A DNA stretch of 9,978 bases from an uncultured Prevotella sp. (lineage in GTDB: Bacteria; Bacteroidota; Bacteroidia; Bacteroidales; Bacteroidaceae): assembly GCA_947095945.1 (NCBI GenBank), contig CAMUQM010000058.1, positions 1-9,978 on the forward strand, given 5' to 3'. Under the pieces are notes generated by a model. That model searched no databases. It was not told where the DNA came from and worked only from the letters and a program-made list of their open reading frames with translations. Below are positions 1-6,122 of the stretch, in pieces. How positions within the stretch are numbered: the stretch's first letter is position 1; every line of letters starts with the position of its first letter. Both the position numbers and the translations under genes were made by a program.

Positions 1-416
1 TGGCAGACCTTCAGGTATTCTACAGCAACCTCCGCAATTTCCACTGGAACGCGAAGGGACATGGTTTCTTTGTATTGCATAGCAAGTATGAGGAACTGTA
101 CGATGATGCAGCAGAGAAAGTTGATGAGGTGGCAGAACGAATCCTTCAGTTAGGTAGTACTCCAGAGAGCCGTTTCAGCATATATCTGCAAACTGCAGAA
201 ATCAAAGAAGCTGATGTTGTTAGCTGTGGCAAAGAGGCTGTTGATTTGCTCTTAGACTACTATAAGACACTGATTGCACGTGAGCGTAGAATCATCGAAC
301 TTGCCTCAGATGCAAAGGATGATACAACAGTTTCATTGATGAGCGATTTCCTCAAAGAACAGGAAAAGACCATTTGGATGCTCGTTGCTACAAAGTCACA
401 GAGCTGCGCAGAATAA
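1..416 (+). CDS. dps: Dps-family ferritin-like DNA-binding/iron-storage protein, 5' end missing
   Basis: Partial gene. The open frame runs in from the window edge (first full codon at base 3) and gives 137 residues to the TAA at 414-416. A TTG at 75 is an internal Leu, not the start. Dps proteins are usually about 155-160 residues, so about 20 N-terminal residues lie outside. Visible hallmarks are NFHWNAKGHGFFVLH and DEVAERI. The ferroxidase ligands are in the spacing known from E. coli Dps: His in NFHW, His twelve residues later in VLH, then Asp and Glu in VDEVAER. The acidic residue four after the second His is Glu rather than the usual Asp. Family role: a dodecameric cytoplasmic shell that oxidises Fe(II) with peroxide and protects DNA in oxidative stress, in many Bacteroidota under OxyR. 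Its promoter is outside the window, so regulation cannot be read here. No clear terminator follows directly. Family assignment is secure. Confidence 0.93.
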   Translation, partial: ADLQVFYSNLRNFHWNAKGHGFFVLHSKYEELYDDAAEKVDEVAERILQLGSTPESRFSIYLQTAEIKEADVVSCGKEAVDLLLDYYKTLIARERRIIELASDAKDDTTVSLMSDFLKEQEKTIWMLVATKSQSCAE

Positions 417-441
417 TACAAAAACATTATAAATAATGGCT

Positions 442-563
442 AAGAGGCTGACTCAGAAGTAGGAATGCACGCCATACGCATTCGTCAGAAAGTTTAATTG
501 AAGATTTGGCTAAACTTATACCACCCTTCATTTACCACTGATCACTTCCTGATTCAGTCTCTT
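442..563. repeat. 122-bp element bounded by imperfect 15-bp inverted repeats
   Basis: AAGAGGCTGACTCAG at 442-456 is matched in inverted orientation at 549-563 (reverse complement AAGAGACTGAATCAG), 13 of 15 positions identical. No ORF of note lies between. A T-rich run (TTTCTTGTATTTTTTT) follows the right arm. The structure could be a small non-autonomous transposon (MITE-like) or IS remnant next to dps, or a long-stem terminator for dps. I see no convincing target-site duplication. A further 9-bp inverted pair, CAGAAAGTT at 486-494 and AACTTTCTG at 604-612, overlaps it. Confidence 0.4.
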
Positions 564-714
564 TCTTGTATTTTTTTACATGAAAAGAAAGAATTATTTT
601 TAGAACTTTCTGGCAAATATTTCCCATGTGAGTTAGCCATTATCTTCTTACAATAACTCTTTATCATAACCATAAAGGCTCTATATTTCCATCTTCAGCC
701 AACATGTTATTACT

Positions 715-750
715 CCGCACATATCGTGTTGTTGCCCCGCACATATCGTG
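715..750. repeat. Two copies of CCGCACATATCGTG with 22-bp period
   Basis: The 14-mer CCGCACATATCGTG occurs at 715-728 and again at 737-750, start to start 22 bp. The second copy continues to GTGC, so GCAC-ATATC-GTGC can form a 4-bp hairpin with a 5-nt loop; in the first copy the last arm is GTGT. Just downstream, TGGT-TAAC-ACCA (755-766) is a further short inverted repeat. The composition is more GC-rich than the surroundings. It may be a dispersed intergenic repeat or a protein-binding site. It lies beyond the 3' end of higA. Confidence 0.45.
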
Positions 751-838
751 CTATTGGTTAACACCATTAGTGCTGAGTGCTAAATCCCTTGCTATATATT
801 ACCGAAGCGGAGTCAACTTATTACAAACTCCAACGTAA

Positions 839-1150
839 CTACCCTACAACCAAGGCAAAACGAAGTCCTAAAGCATTCGCAATTTGCATAAAGGTAGAAA
901 GTTGCATATCGCTGTTTCCACGCTCGATATTTGAGATATACTCTCTCTTCTTACCAATCTTATCTGCCAACTGCTGCTGTGTCATCTTCTGCTGCTTGCG
1001 CTGCTCCTTCAGTAGTTCTGCATAATAGTAAGCTTTGGCACGAGCCTCAAACTCAGTACGTTCGGGAGACTCCTCACACCCAACTTCTTCATTGAGTATA
1101 TCATCGAACGATTTTAAACGCTTCCACTTTTCTTCATTAATCTTCTTCAT
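839..1150 (-). CDS. higA: XRE/HigA-family antitoxin with helix-turn-helix
   Basis: A small DNA-binding protein that would neutralise the toxin encoded just upstream and repress the shared promoter. The start chosen is the ATG at 1150-1148 (103 residues), because GGAGG at 1162-1158 stands 7 nt before it. A second ATG at 1156-1154 (105 residues) has the GGAGG only 1 nt upstream. Counted from that longer form, residues 48-100 are a Cro/CI-type HTH (HTH_3), with MTQQQLADKIGKK and EYISNIERG as helices 2-3 and STFMQIANALGLRF closing the domain. The N-terminal 45 residues are charged and probably bind the toxin. The frame overlaps the toxin 3' end (toxin stop 1139-1137), so the pair is translationally coupled. 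Toxin-first order is typical of higBA and unlike relBE. Family assignment is sure; the symbol is by homology class, not a proven orthologue. Confidence 0.85.
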   Translation of the reverse strand: MKKINEEKWKRLKSFDDILNEEVGCEESPERTEFEARAKAYYYAELLKEQRKQQKMTQQQLADKIGKKREYISNIERGNSDMQLSTFMQIANALGLRFALVVG

Positions 1151-1496
1151 ATTCATTCCTCCATTCTTCTAAAAGTTTTACTGCTTTGTTTATTTCGCTT
1201 CTATATTGCTTCGTATCCTTCTTCAGAAAAGAATTCAACAAAAGAACCTTAGTCGCAGAGATAATATTTACAGCATCTACTGAAAACACAATAGTTCTAT
1301 ACTCATTTGAAGAAAGGGAAACCCTCATCTCGTATAAGTTCGTATTTTCTAAATGCTTAATAAACTTTTCACTAACAACAGCTTCTGTTTTTAGAATCTG
1401 TATTACATAAAGATACTTTTTTCTAACTTTTGGCTCTAAGGATTTTAGAAACTCTAAAAAGGTTTCCGTCATCCTTATGTCTCTATCAACTTTCAT
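1137..1496 (-). CDS. higB: HigB-like toxin, phage Gp49-like/RelE-ParE superfamily
   Basis: Encodes 119 residues from the ATG at 1496-1494. The open frame extends upstream to a TTG at 1511, but that reading would place the promoter -7 box inside the coding region, so the ATG is preferred. The sequence has the Gp49-like (HigB-type) pattern: FLEFLKSLEPKVRKKYLYVIQIL near the N-terminus, HLENTNLYEMRVS at about 48-60, EYRTIVF at 65-71, then LLNSFLKKDTKQYRSEINKA leading into a C-terminal helix. Known members are mostly ribosome-dependent mRNA interferases with a RelE fold. Catalytic residues cannot be assigned safely by eye. The gene overlaps the higA start by 14-20 bp, so expression is coupled. Autoregulation by the HigBA complex is the usual family behaviour and is inferred here. 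Confidence 0.85.
   Translation of the reverse strand: MKVDRDIRMTETFLEFLKSLEPKVRKKYLYVIQILKTEAVVSEKFIKHLENTNLYEMRVSLSSNEYRTIVFSVDAVNIISATKVLLLNSFLKKDTKQYRSEINKAVKLLEEWRNEYEED
1158..1162 (-). promoter_or_regulatory. Shine-Dalgarno GGAGG deciding the higA start
   Basis: The minus strand reads GGAGG, then 7 nt, then ATG at 1150. The alternative ATG at 1156 would sit 1 nt after GGAGG, too close for initiation. The site lies inside the last codons of the toxin gene. Bacteroidota rely little on Shine-Dalgarno pairing, so this supports the shorter start without proving it. Confidence 0.55.
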
Positions 1497-1499
1497 AGG

Positions 1500-1531
1500 C
1501 AAAGGTAACAAACAAATTACATATATCCAAA
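1500..1531 (-). promoter_or_regulatory. higBA promoter, Bacteroidota type, abutting the toxin ATG
   Basis: On the minus strand TTTG (1531-1528) is followed by a 20-nt spacer and TACCTTTG (1507-1500), a perfect match to the Bacteroidota -33/-7 pattern TTTG-N19-21-TAnnTTTG. Only three bases (CCT) separate the -7 box from the higB ATG at 1496, so transcription should start at or within a few bases of the ATG. A dyad GTAA-N8-TTAC at 1505-1520 overlaps the spacer and -7 box and is a candidate HigA operator. Confidence 0.75.
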
Positions 1532-1648
1532 CAAATGGAATAAATTAATTACATTATTAAGATTTATAAAAGGATTATAGCAAACAAAAAAGATTAAGAT
1601 TCGGAGGTTTGTATGTAGGTTGAAGATATTAAAAGATTTCGGTTATAG

Positions 1649-1683
1649 TCTGTAGGGACACACAAACCGTGCATCCCTACAGA
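1649..1683. repeat. Intergenic palindrome with perfect 10-bp arms
   Basis: TCTGTAGGGA (1649-1658) and TCCCTACAGA (1674-1683) are perfect inverted repeats around a 15-nt loop. Inside the loop CAC and GTG can pair after two mismatches, so it looks like a longer palindrome that has decayed. It lies 3' of recQ, beyond the recQ terminator candidate, and upstream of higB. It may be a REP-like dispersed repeat; no poly-T tract follows on either strand. Confidence 0.55.
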
Positions 1684-1692
1684 TAAAGAGCA

Positions 1693-1716
1693 ATACACCC
1701 ATTAGTAATGGTGTAT
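1693..1716 (-). terminator. Candidate recQ terminator hairpin
   Basis: ATACAC (1693-1698), a bulged C, then CATT (1700-1703) pair with AATG (1707-1710) and GTGTAT (1711-1716) across an AGT loop. The hairpin starts only 4 nt after the recQ stop on the minus strand. The T-rich tail (TGCTCTTT) is weak, so termination may be partial. Confidence 0.5.
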
Positions 1717-1720
1717 AGTA

Positions 1721-3904
1721 TTAGTTAGCCATCTCTGACAGGAACTTGATGCGTACAAGACGAATTTCTTCTTCGCTATAGTCACTGTCAAGTTCTTCCA
1801 TGGCAACATCAAGACTATCTGTCTCGCTGTCCATAAAGTAATCGTAGATATCGTCTATCTGGTCCTCATCGTATACTTCTTCAAGGAAGTAGTCGATGTT
1901 GAGTTTTGTTCCACTATAAACAATCTCTTCTATCTTTGTCAGCAGGTCATCAAAGTCGAGTCCCTCAGCTGTAGCGATATCATCAAGCGGTAACTTGCGG
2001 TCGATACTCTGGATAATCTTCACCTTCTGCATCGACTTCTTAGCTACGGTTCTGACACGCAGTTCTTCTGGTCGCTCAATGTTATTCTCCTCGCAATGCT
2101 GCTTTATCAGTTCACAGAACTCTTTACCGTAACGCTTCGCCTTGCCAGCACCAACGCCCTGAATATTCTGTAGTTCCTGTTCGTTAATAGGATACATCAT
2201 CGCCATCTGCTCCAAAGAAACATCTTGGAAGATAACGTAAGGAGGTATCTCTAATTTACGTGCAATCTTCTTACGAAGATTCTTCAGCATGGAGAAGAGT
2301 TCTGGATCAAGAACTGCCGTACCCATCATTGGCTCGTCGTCCTCGTCCTCTTCCTTAAACTCGGTATCCATAACAATCATAAACGATTCTGGCGACTTCA
2401 AGAATCGCTTACCAGCAGAGGTCAGTTTTAGCAAACCATAATTCTCTACATCTTTCTTTAAATAACCAGCCAAGAGCGCTTGACGAATAACTGGGTTCCA
2501 TATCTTTGGATTCTCGTCCTCACCCTCACCGAAGTCGTCTAACTCATCATGCTTATGGTCTTTCTGATCGTCAGTAGCTCTGCCACGCACAAAGTCAATA
2601 ACATATTCCTGACGGAAGTTCTCCTTCAGAGTCTTCACAGCCTGAAGAATGATAAGGAGTTGCTTCTGACCTTCAATCTTTGTCTTAGGATGCAAACAGT
2701 TGTCGCACATAGAGCAGTTGCACTTTGGATAATCCTCACCAAAGTAATGCAACAGCATCTTACGACGACAGACAGATGACTCCGCATAAGCCTCTGTCTC
2801 TTGTAACAACTGACGACCTATATCTTGTTCTGCAACAGGCTTACCCTCCATAAACTTCTCCAGTTTATTGAGGTCTTTCTTAGAATAGAACACAACACAG
2901 ATACCTTCTTCTCCATCACGTCCTGCTCGTCCTGTCTCTTGATAATAACCCTCAAGACTCTTCGGAATATCATAATGTATAACAAAGCGTACATCTGGCT
3001 TGTCGATACCCATACCGAAGGCTATCGTTGCCACAATGATATCTAACTCTTCCATGAGGAAGTCGTCCTGTGTCTTAGAACGTGTTTCGGAATCAAGTCC
3101 TGCATGATAAGGAGCAGCCTTGATATCATTAGCTTGTAAGATAGCCGCCAACTCTTCTACCTTCTTGCGTGAAAGACAATAGATAATACCACTCTTACCT
3201 GTATGCTGCTTAATAAACTTGATGATTTGCTTGTTTGTATCGTCATCACTCTTCTTCGGACGTACCTCATAATAAAGGTTCGGACGATTGAAAGAGCTTT
3301 TGAACTCGGCACAATCCTCAATACCTAAGCTACGCACAATGTCCGTACGTACCTTATCAGTAGCCGTTGCTGTCAATGCAATAACTGGAGCTGTACCAAT
3401 CGTTTCGATAGCACAACGAATCTTACGATACTCTGGTCGGAAATCATGTCCCCACTCAGAGATACAATGTGCCTCGTCAATGGCGTAGAAACTAATCTTT
3501 ACTGACTTCAAGAACTCTATATTCTCCTCCTTATTCAAGGACTCTGGAGCAACATAAAGCAGTTTTGTACGACCTGAAACGATGTCTGCACGTACCTGAT
3601 CGATTTCGGCTTTCTTCAAAGAAGAGTTGAGGTAATGTGCCACACCATCCTCCTCACTAATTCCATTGATGACATCCACTTGGTTCTTCATCAATGCAAT
3701 AAGCGGAGAAACGACTATTGCCGTTCCCTCCATAATCAATGAAGGAAGCTGATAGCAAAGACTCTTTCCACCACCTGTTGGCATCAGCACGAAGCTGTCT
3801 TGTCCGTCAAGAAGATTACGGATAATAGCCTCTTGGTCGCCTTTGAACTTGTCAAAGCCAAAATAATGTTTTAGTTTTTCGGTAAGATTGACTTCTTGTG
3901 TCAT
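1721..3904 (-). CDS. recQ: ATP-dependent DNA helicase RecQ
   Basis: A 727-residue 3'-5' DNA helicase for recombination and stalled-fork repair. Helicase core: motif I TGGGKS at 43-48, DEAH at 143-146 followed by the RecQ aromatic-rich loop (CISEWGHDFRPEY), motif III TAT at 178-180, motif V VATIAFGMGIDKPDVR from 291, motif VI QETGRAGRDG at 322-331. The zinc-binding part of the RQC region shows C379RR and CSMCDNC at 397-403, with an extra Cys395. A winged-helix region follows. An HRDC domain lies at about 532-605 (helix-hairpin sequence IQGVGAGKAKRYG). The last 115 residues form an acidic helical C-terminal extension that makes the protein longer than E. coli RecQ (about 610), as is common in Bacteroidota. 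It lies 100 bp after clpX on the same strand, with a strong hairpin between and no recognisable TAnnTTTG promoter, so it may depend partly on readthrough. Assignment is secure. Confidence 0.96.
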   Translation of the reverse strand: MTQEVNLTEKLKHYFGFDKFKGDQEAIIRNLLDGQDSFVLMPTGGGKSLCYQLPSLIMEGTAIVVSPLIALMKNQVDVINGISEEDGVAHYLNSSLKKAEIDQVRADIVSGRTKLLYVAPESLNKEENIEFLKSVKISFYAIDEAHCISEWGHDFRPEYRKIRCAIETIGTAPVIALTATATDKVRTDIVRSLGIEDCAEFKSSFNRPNLYYEVRPKKSDDDTNKQIIKFIKQHTGKSGIIYCLSRKKVEELAAILQANDIKAAPYHAGLDSETRSKTQDDFLMEELDIIVATIAFGMGIDKPDVRFVIHYDIPKSLEGYYQETGRAGRDGEEGICVVFYSKKDLNKLEKFMEGKPVAEQDIGRQLLQETEAYAESSVCRRKMLLHYFGEDYPKCNCSMCDNCLHPKTKIEGQKQLLIILQAVKTLKENFRQEYVIDFVRGRATDDQKDHKHDELDDFGEGEDENPKIWNPVIRQALLAGYLKKDVENYGLLKLTSAGKRFLKSPESFMIVMDTEFKEEDEDDEPMMGTAVLDPELFSMLKNLRKKIARKLEIPPYVIFQDVSLEQMAMMYPINEQELQNIQGVGAGKAKRYGKEFCELIKQHCEENNIERPEELRVRTVAKKSMQKVKIIQSIDRKLPLDDIATAEGLDFDDLLTKIEEIVYSGTKLNIDYFLEEVYDEDQIDDIYDYFMDSETDSLDVAMEELDSDYSEEEIRLVRIKFLSEMAN

Positions 3905-3950
3905 GTTAATAGCTGGGTATATTCCATTCCTTTACGGTTCTGTAGAAATA

Positions 3951-3996
3951 ATACAGCCCACTGATGCGAAACTTTCTTCACATCAGTAGGCTGTAT
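3951..3996 (-). terminator. Strong hairpin after clpX, upstream of recQ
   Basis: ATACAGCC (3951-3958) pairs with GGCTGTAT (3989-3996) and ACTGATG (3960-3966) with CATCAGT (3981-3987), 15 bp with one internal mismatch and a 14-nt loop. It begins 8 nt after the clpX stop. The minus-strand tail is TATTTCTAC, only moderately T-rich. CTGTA in the last arm (3956-3952) could instead pair with TACAG just downstream (3944-3940), a possible but weaker alternative fold. It probably separates clpPX from recQ while allowing some readthrough. Confidence 0.65.
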
Positions 3997-4004
3997 CTAT
4001 AGGT

Positions 4005-5243
4005 TTATGAGACTGTATTCGACTTCTGAATATGAGCCTTATCAAGTTGTTGACGAACATATTCTTCAGTCACCTCAAATGACTTAATACGTCGTGATGG
4101 TACATCAAACATAGCATCCATCATCACAGCCTCAACGATTGAACGTAATCCACGAGCGCCGAGTTTATACTCTACACCCTTGTCTACGATATAATCAAGT
4201 GCCGCTTCGGTGAAAGTTAGCTTAATACCATCCATGTTAAACAACTTGATATACTGCTTTACGATAGAGTTCTTTGGTTCAACAAGAATCTTACGCAATG
4301 CCTCACGGTCAAGCGGATTAAGATAGGTAAGTACTGGCAAACGACCAATAATCTCAGGAATAAGACCGAATGACTTCAAGTCTTGAGGAAGAACATACTT
4401 CATCAAGTCGTTTTTATCTATCTTAGCAACGTTTTGCACAGAGTTGTAACCAACCGTGTGTGTATTCATTCGTTGTGCTATCTTACGCTCAATACCATCG
4501 AATGCACCACCACAAATGAAGAGGATATTGCGAGTATCAACATGTATGTAATCTTGATCAGGATGCTTACGACCACCCTTTGGCGGCACGTTCACCATTG
4601 TTCCTTCCAAAAGTTTCAACAAACCCTGCTGTACGCCCTCACCGCTCACATCACGTGTGATGCTTGGGTTATCACTCTTACGTGCAATCTTATCTATCTC
4701 GTCGATGAAGACAATACCACGCTCAGCCGCTGGCACGTCATAATTGGCAACCTGCAACAAACGTGAGAGGATACTCTCAACGTCTTCACCTACGTATCCT
4801 GCTTCTGTGAATACGGTTGCATCAACTATCGTGAAAGGCACATCAAGAAGCTTTGCTATGGTGCGAGCAAGCAATGTCTTACCCGTACCTGTAGAACCAA
4901 CCATGATGATATTGCTCTTCTCAATCTCTACACCATCATCATCCTTTGGCTGTTGCAAACGCTTATAATGGTTATAAACAGCCACAGCAAGATAGCGTTT
5001 CGCCTCATCCTGACCAATGATATATTCGTCAAGATACTGCTTGATTTCCTTTGGCTTAGGAACTTTCTTGAGCTTAAAAGCCTTATCATCGCCATTCTCT
5101 TCCTGTGCCAACGCACCAGTCTGCATGACAATATTGTAAGCCTGCTGTGCACATTCCTCACAGATATAGCCGTTCAAGCCAGTGATAAGGAGTTTTACTT
5201 CCTTCTCACCACGACCACAAAAACTACATTTCTTTTGGGGCAT
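4005..5243 (-). CDS. clpX: ClpX, AAA+ unfoldase subunit of ClpXP protease
   Basis: A 412-residue ATPase that recognises, unfolds and feeds substrates to ClpP. The N-terminal zinc-binding domain has C6, C9, C28 and C31. Walker A GSTGTGKT is at 116-123, the pore-1 loop GYVG at 149-152, Walker B VFIDEID at 178-184, the RKH pore loop at 225-227, the arginine finger in IGRLP (R301) and sensor-2 GAR at 362-364. The ClpP-docking loop, IGF in E. coli, reads VGY at 264-266, which keeps the hydrophobic-Gly-hydrophobic pattern. Start: ATG at 5243 with AAAGGA at 5254-5249 overlapping the clpP stop codon, so translation is coupled to clpP across a 9-nt gap. It is in the clpP operon and is followed by a strong hairpin. 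Length is normal for the family. Confidence 0.97.
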   Translation of the reverse strand: MPQKKCSFCGRGEKEVKLLITGLNGYICEECAQQAYNIVMQTGALAQEENGDDKAFKLKKVPKPKEIKQYLDEYIIGQDEAKRYLAVAVYNHYKRLQQPKDDDGVEIEKSNIIMVGSTGTGKTLLARTIAKLLDVPFTIVDATVFTEAGYVGEDVESILSRLLQVANYDVPAAERGIVFIDEIDKIARKSDNPSITRDVSGEGVQQGLLKLLEGTMVNVPPKGGRKHPDQDYIHVDTRNILFICGGAFDGIERKIAQRMNTHTVGYNSVQNVAKIDKNDLMKYVLPQDLKSFGLIPEIIGRLPVLTYLNPLDREALRKILVEPKNSIVKQYIKLFNMDGIKLTFTEAALDYIVDKGVEYKLGARGLRSIVEAVMMDAMFDVPSRRIKSFEVTEEYVRQQLDKAHIQKSNTVS

Positions 5244-5252
5244 TATTATCCT

Positions 5253-5945
5253 TTACTTTACTTCTTCTGAAGCGTTACTTACTGGTTTTCTCATCAGAAC
5301 CTCATCAATCATACCGTACTCCTTAGCCTCTGCCGAAGTCATCCAGTAGTTACGGTCACTGTCGTTCCATACCTTATCAAATGGTTGATGAGAATGTTCG
5401 CTGATGATAGTATAGAGTTCTTTCTTGAACTTCTGAATCTCACGTGCCTCAATCTCAATGTCAGATGCCTGACCTTGCACACCACCCAATGGCTGGTGAA
5501 TCATCACACGACTATGTTTCAGGGCAGAACGCTTACCTTCCTTACCTGCAACGAGCAATACAGCAGCCATAGAAGCAGCCATACCTGTACAGAGTGTAGC
5601 AACATCACTTGAGATAAACTGCATGGTATCATAGATACCCAAGCCCGCAGTTACGCTTCCACCCGGAGAGTTAATATAAATTGATATATCCTTACCCGGG
5701 TCTACAGAGTCCAAATAAAGCAACTGTGCCTGAATTGTATTGGCTGAATAGTCATCTACCTGCGTTCCGAGGAAGATGATTCTCTCCATCATCAAACGTG
5801 AGAAGACATCCATCTGAGTCACATTCAGCTGACGCTCCTCAAGGATATATGGGTTAAGATACTGCGCCTGTGCTCGCATTACGTCATCAAGCACCATACC
5901 ATTCATCCCAAGATGCCCTGTGGCATACCTTCTAAAATCGTTCAT
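5253..5945 (-). CDS. clpP: ClpP, ATP-dependent Clp protease proteolytic subunit
   Basis: A 230-residue serine peptidase (family S14) that forms the tetradecameric chamber of ClpXP. Conserved blocks include IYINSPGGSVTAGLGIYDTMQ, the nucleophile in GMAASMAA (S125), and MIHQPLGG with H150. Gap-free alignment from this His to E. coli H136/D185 puts residue 199 at the triad Asp position. It is Asn (codon AAC, plus-strand 5349-5351, in DSDRNYWM), so the triad reads Ser-His-Asn. An N-terminal stretch of about 35 residues, longer than in E. coli, is probably a partly cleaved propeptide; Met14 and Met17 are alternative starts. Start at 5945 is preceded by AAAGGA. It is first gene of clpPX, with its own promoter about 120 nt upstream, and lies downstream of tig as in many bacteria. 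Family assignment is secure; the Asn may alter catalytic rate. Confidence 0.96.
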   Translation of the reverse strand: MNDFRRYATGHLGMNGMVLDDVMRAQAQYLNPYILEERQLNVTQMDVFSRLMMERIIFLGTQVDDYSANTIQAQLLYLDSVDPGKDISIYINSPGGSVTAGLGIYDTMQFISSDVATLCTGMAASMAAVLLVAGKEGKRSALKHSRVMIHQPLGGVQGQASDIEIEAREIQKFKKELYTIISEHSHQPFDKVWNDSDRNYWMTSAEAKEYGMIDEVLMRKPVSNASEEVK

Positions 5946-5974
5946 TGTATTCCTTTCTATTATTTTATATATGA

Positions 5975-5998
5975 CAAAAAATAGAGGTTATCGACCTC
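5975..5998 (-). terminator. Short hairpin plus T-run in the clpP leader
   Basis: On the minus strand GAGGT (5998-5994), loop CGATA and ACCTC (5988-5984) form a 5-bp stem followed by TATTTTTTG (5982-5974). It has the layout of an intrinsic terminator but a weak stem. It sits downstream of the clpP promoter, inside its leader and about 30 nt before the ATG. It could end tig readthrough or attenuate clpP itself. Confidence 0.4.
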
Positions 5999-6063
5999 CC
6001 TTATCATTGTCATTAATACAAACACCATGCCACCCAATGCGACATTTGCCTGCATATCTAAAG

Positions 6064-6090
6064 CAAAGATAAGCAAAAAAATCGATAACC
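6064..6090 (-). promoter_or_regulatory. clpP: clpP promoter
   Basis: The minus strand has TATCTTTG at 6071-6064, a perfect Bacteroidota -7 element followed by C. Upstream at the -33 position it has GGTTAT (6090-6085) rather than TTTG, then a CG-A-T7 tract. The predicted leader is about 115 nt. The same GGTTAT-N13-TATCTTTGC arrangement stands before tig at 7575-7602. Confidence 0.7.
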
Positions 6091-6122
6091 CCTATATATA
6101 AAGGAAGATTTTTCTAAAAATA

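Larger units (their letters stand above)
417..838. other. Gene-free spacer between dps and higA
   Basis: This 422-bp stretch holds no ORF resembling a protein family on either strand. It separates the ends of two convergent genes, dps (+) and higA (-). Its recognisable contents are the inverted-repeat element at 442-563 and the doubled repeat at 715-750. Neither gene has an obvious classical terminator immediately after its stop codon. The rest is AT-rich without clear structure. Confidence 0.6.

Noticed and set aside
75..416. dps starting at the TTG at 75
   Set aside because: The frame is open to the window edge and the residues before 75 include the conserved FHW ferroxidase segment, so the gene starts upstream of the window.
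777..1025. 82-residue plus-strand frame over the higA 3' end
   Set aside because: Mostly antisense to higA; Cys/Ser-rich composition typical of a shadow frame.
1137..1511. Longer toxin form starting at the TTG at 1511
   Set aside because: It would put the -7 promoter box within the coding sequence and adds only MLPLP, whereas the ATG at 1496 begins at the family's usual position.
4383..4766. 127-residue plus-strand frame
   Set aside because: Fully antisense to clpX, with a sequence that tracks the ClpX codons; no family resemblance or promoter.
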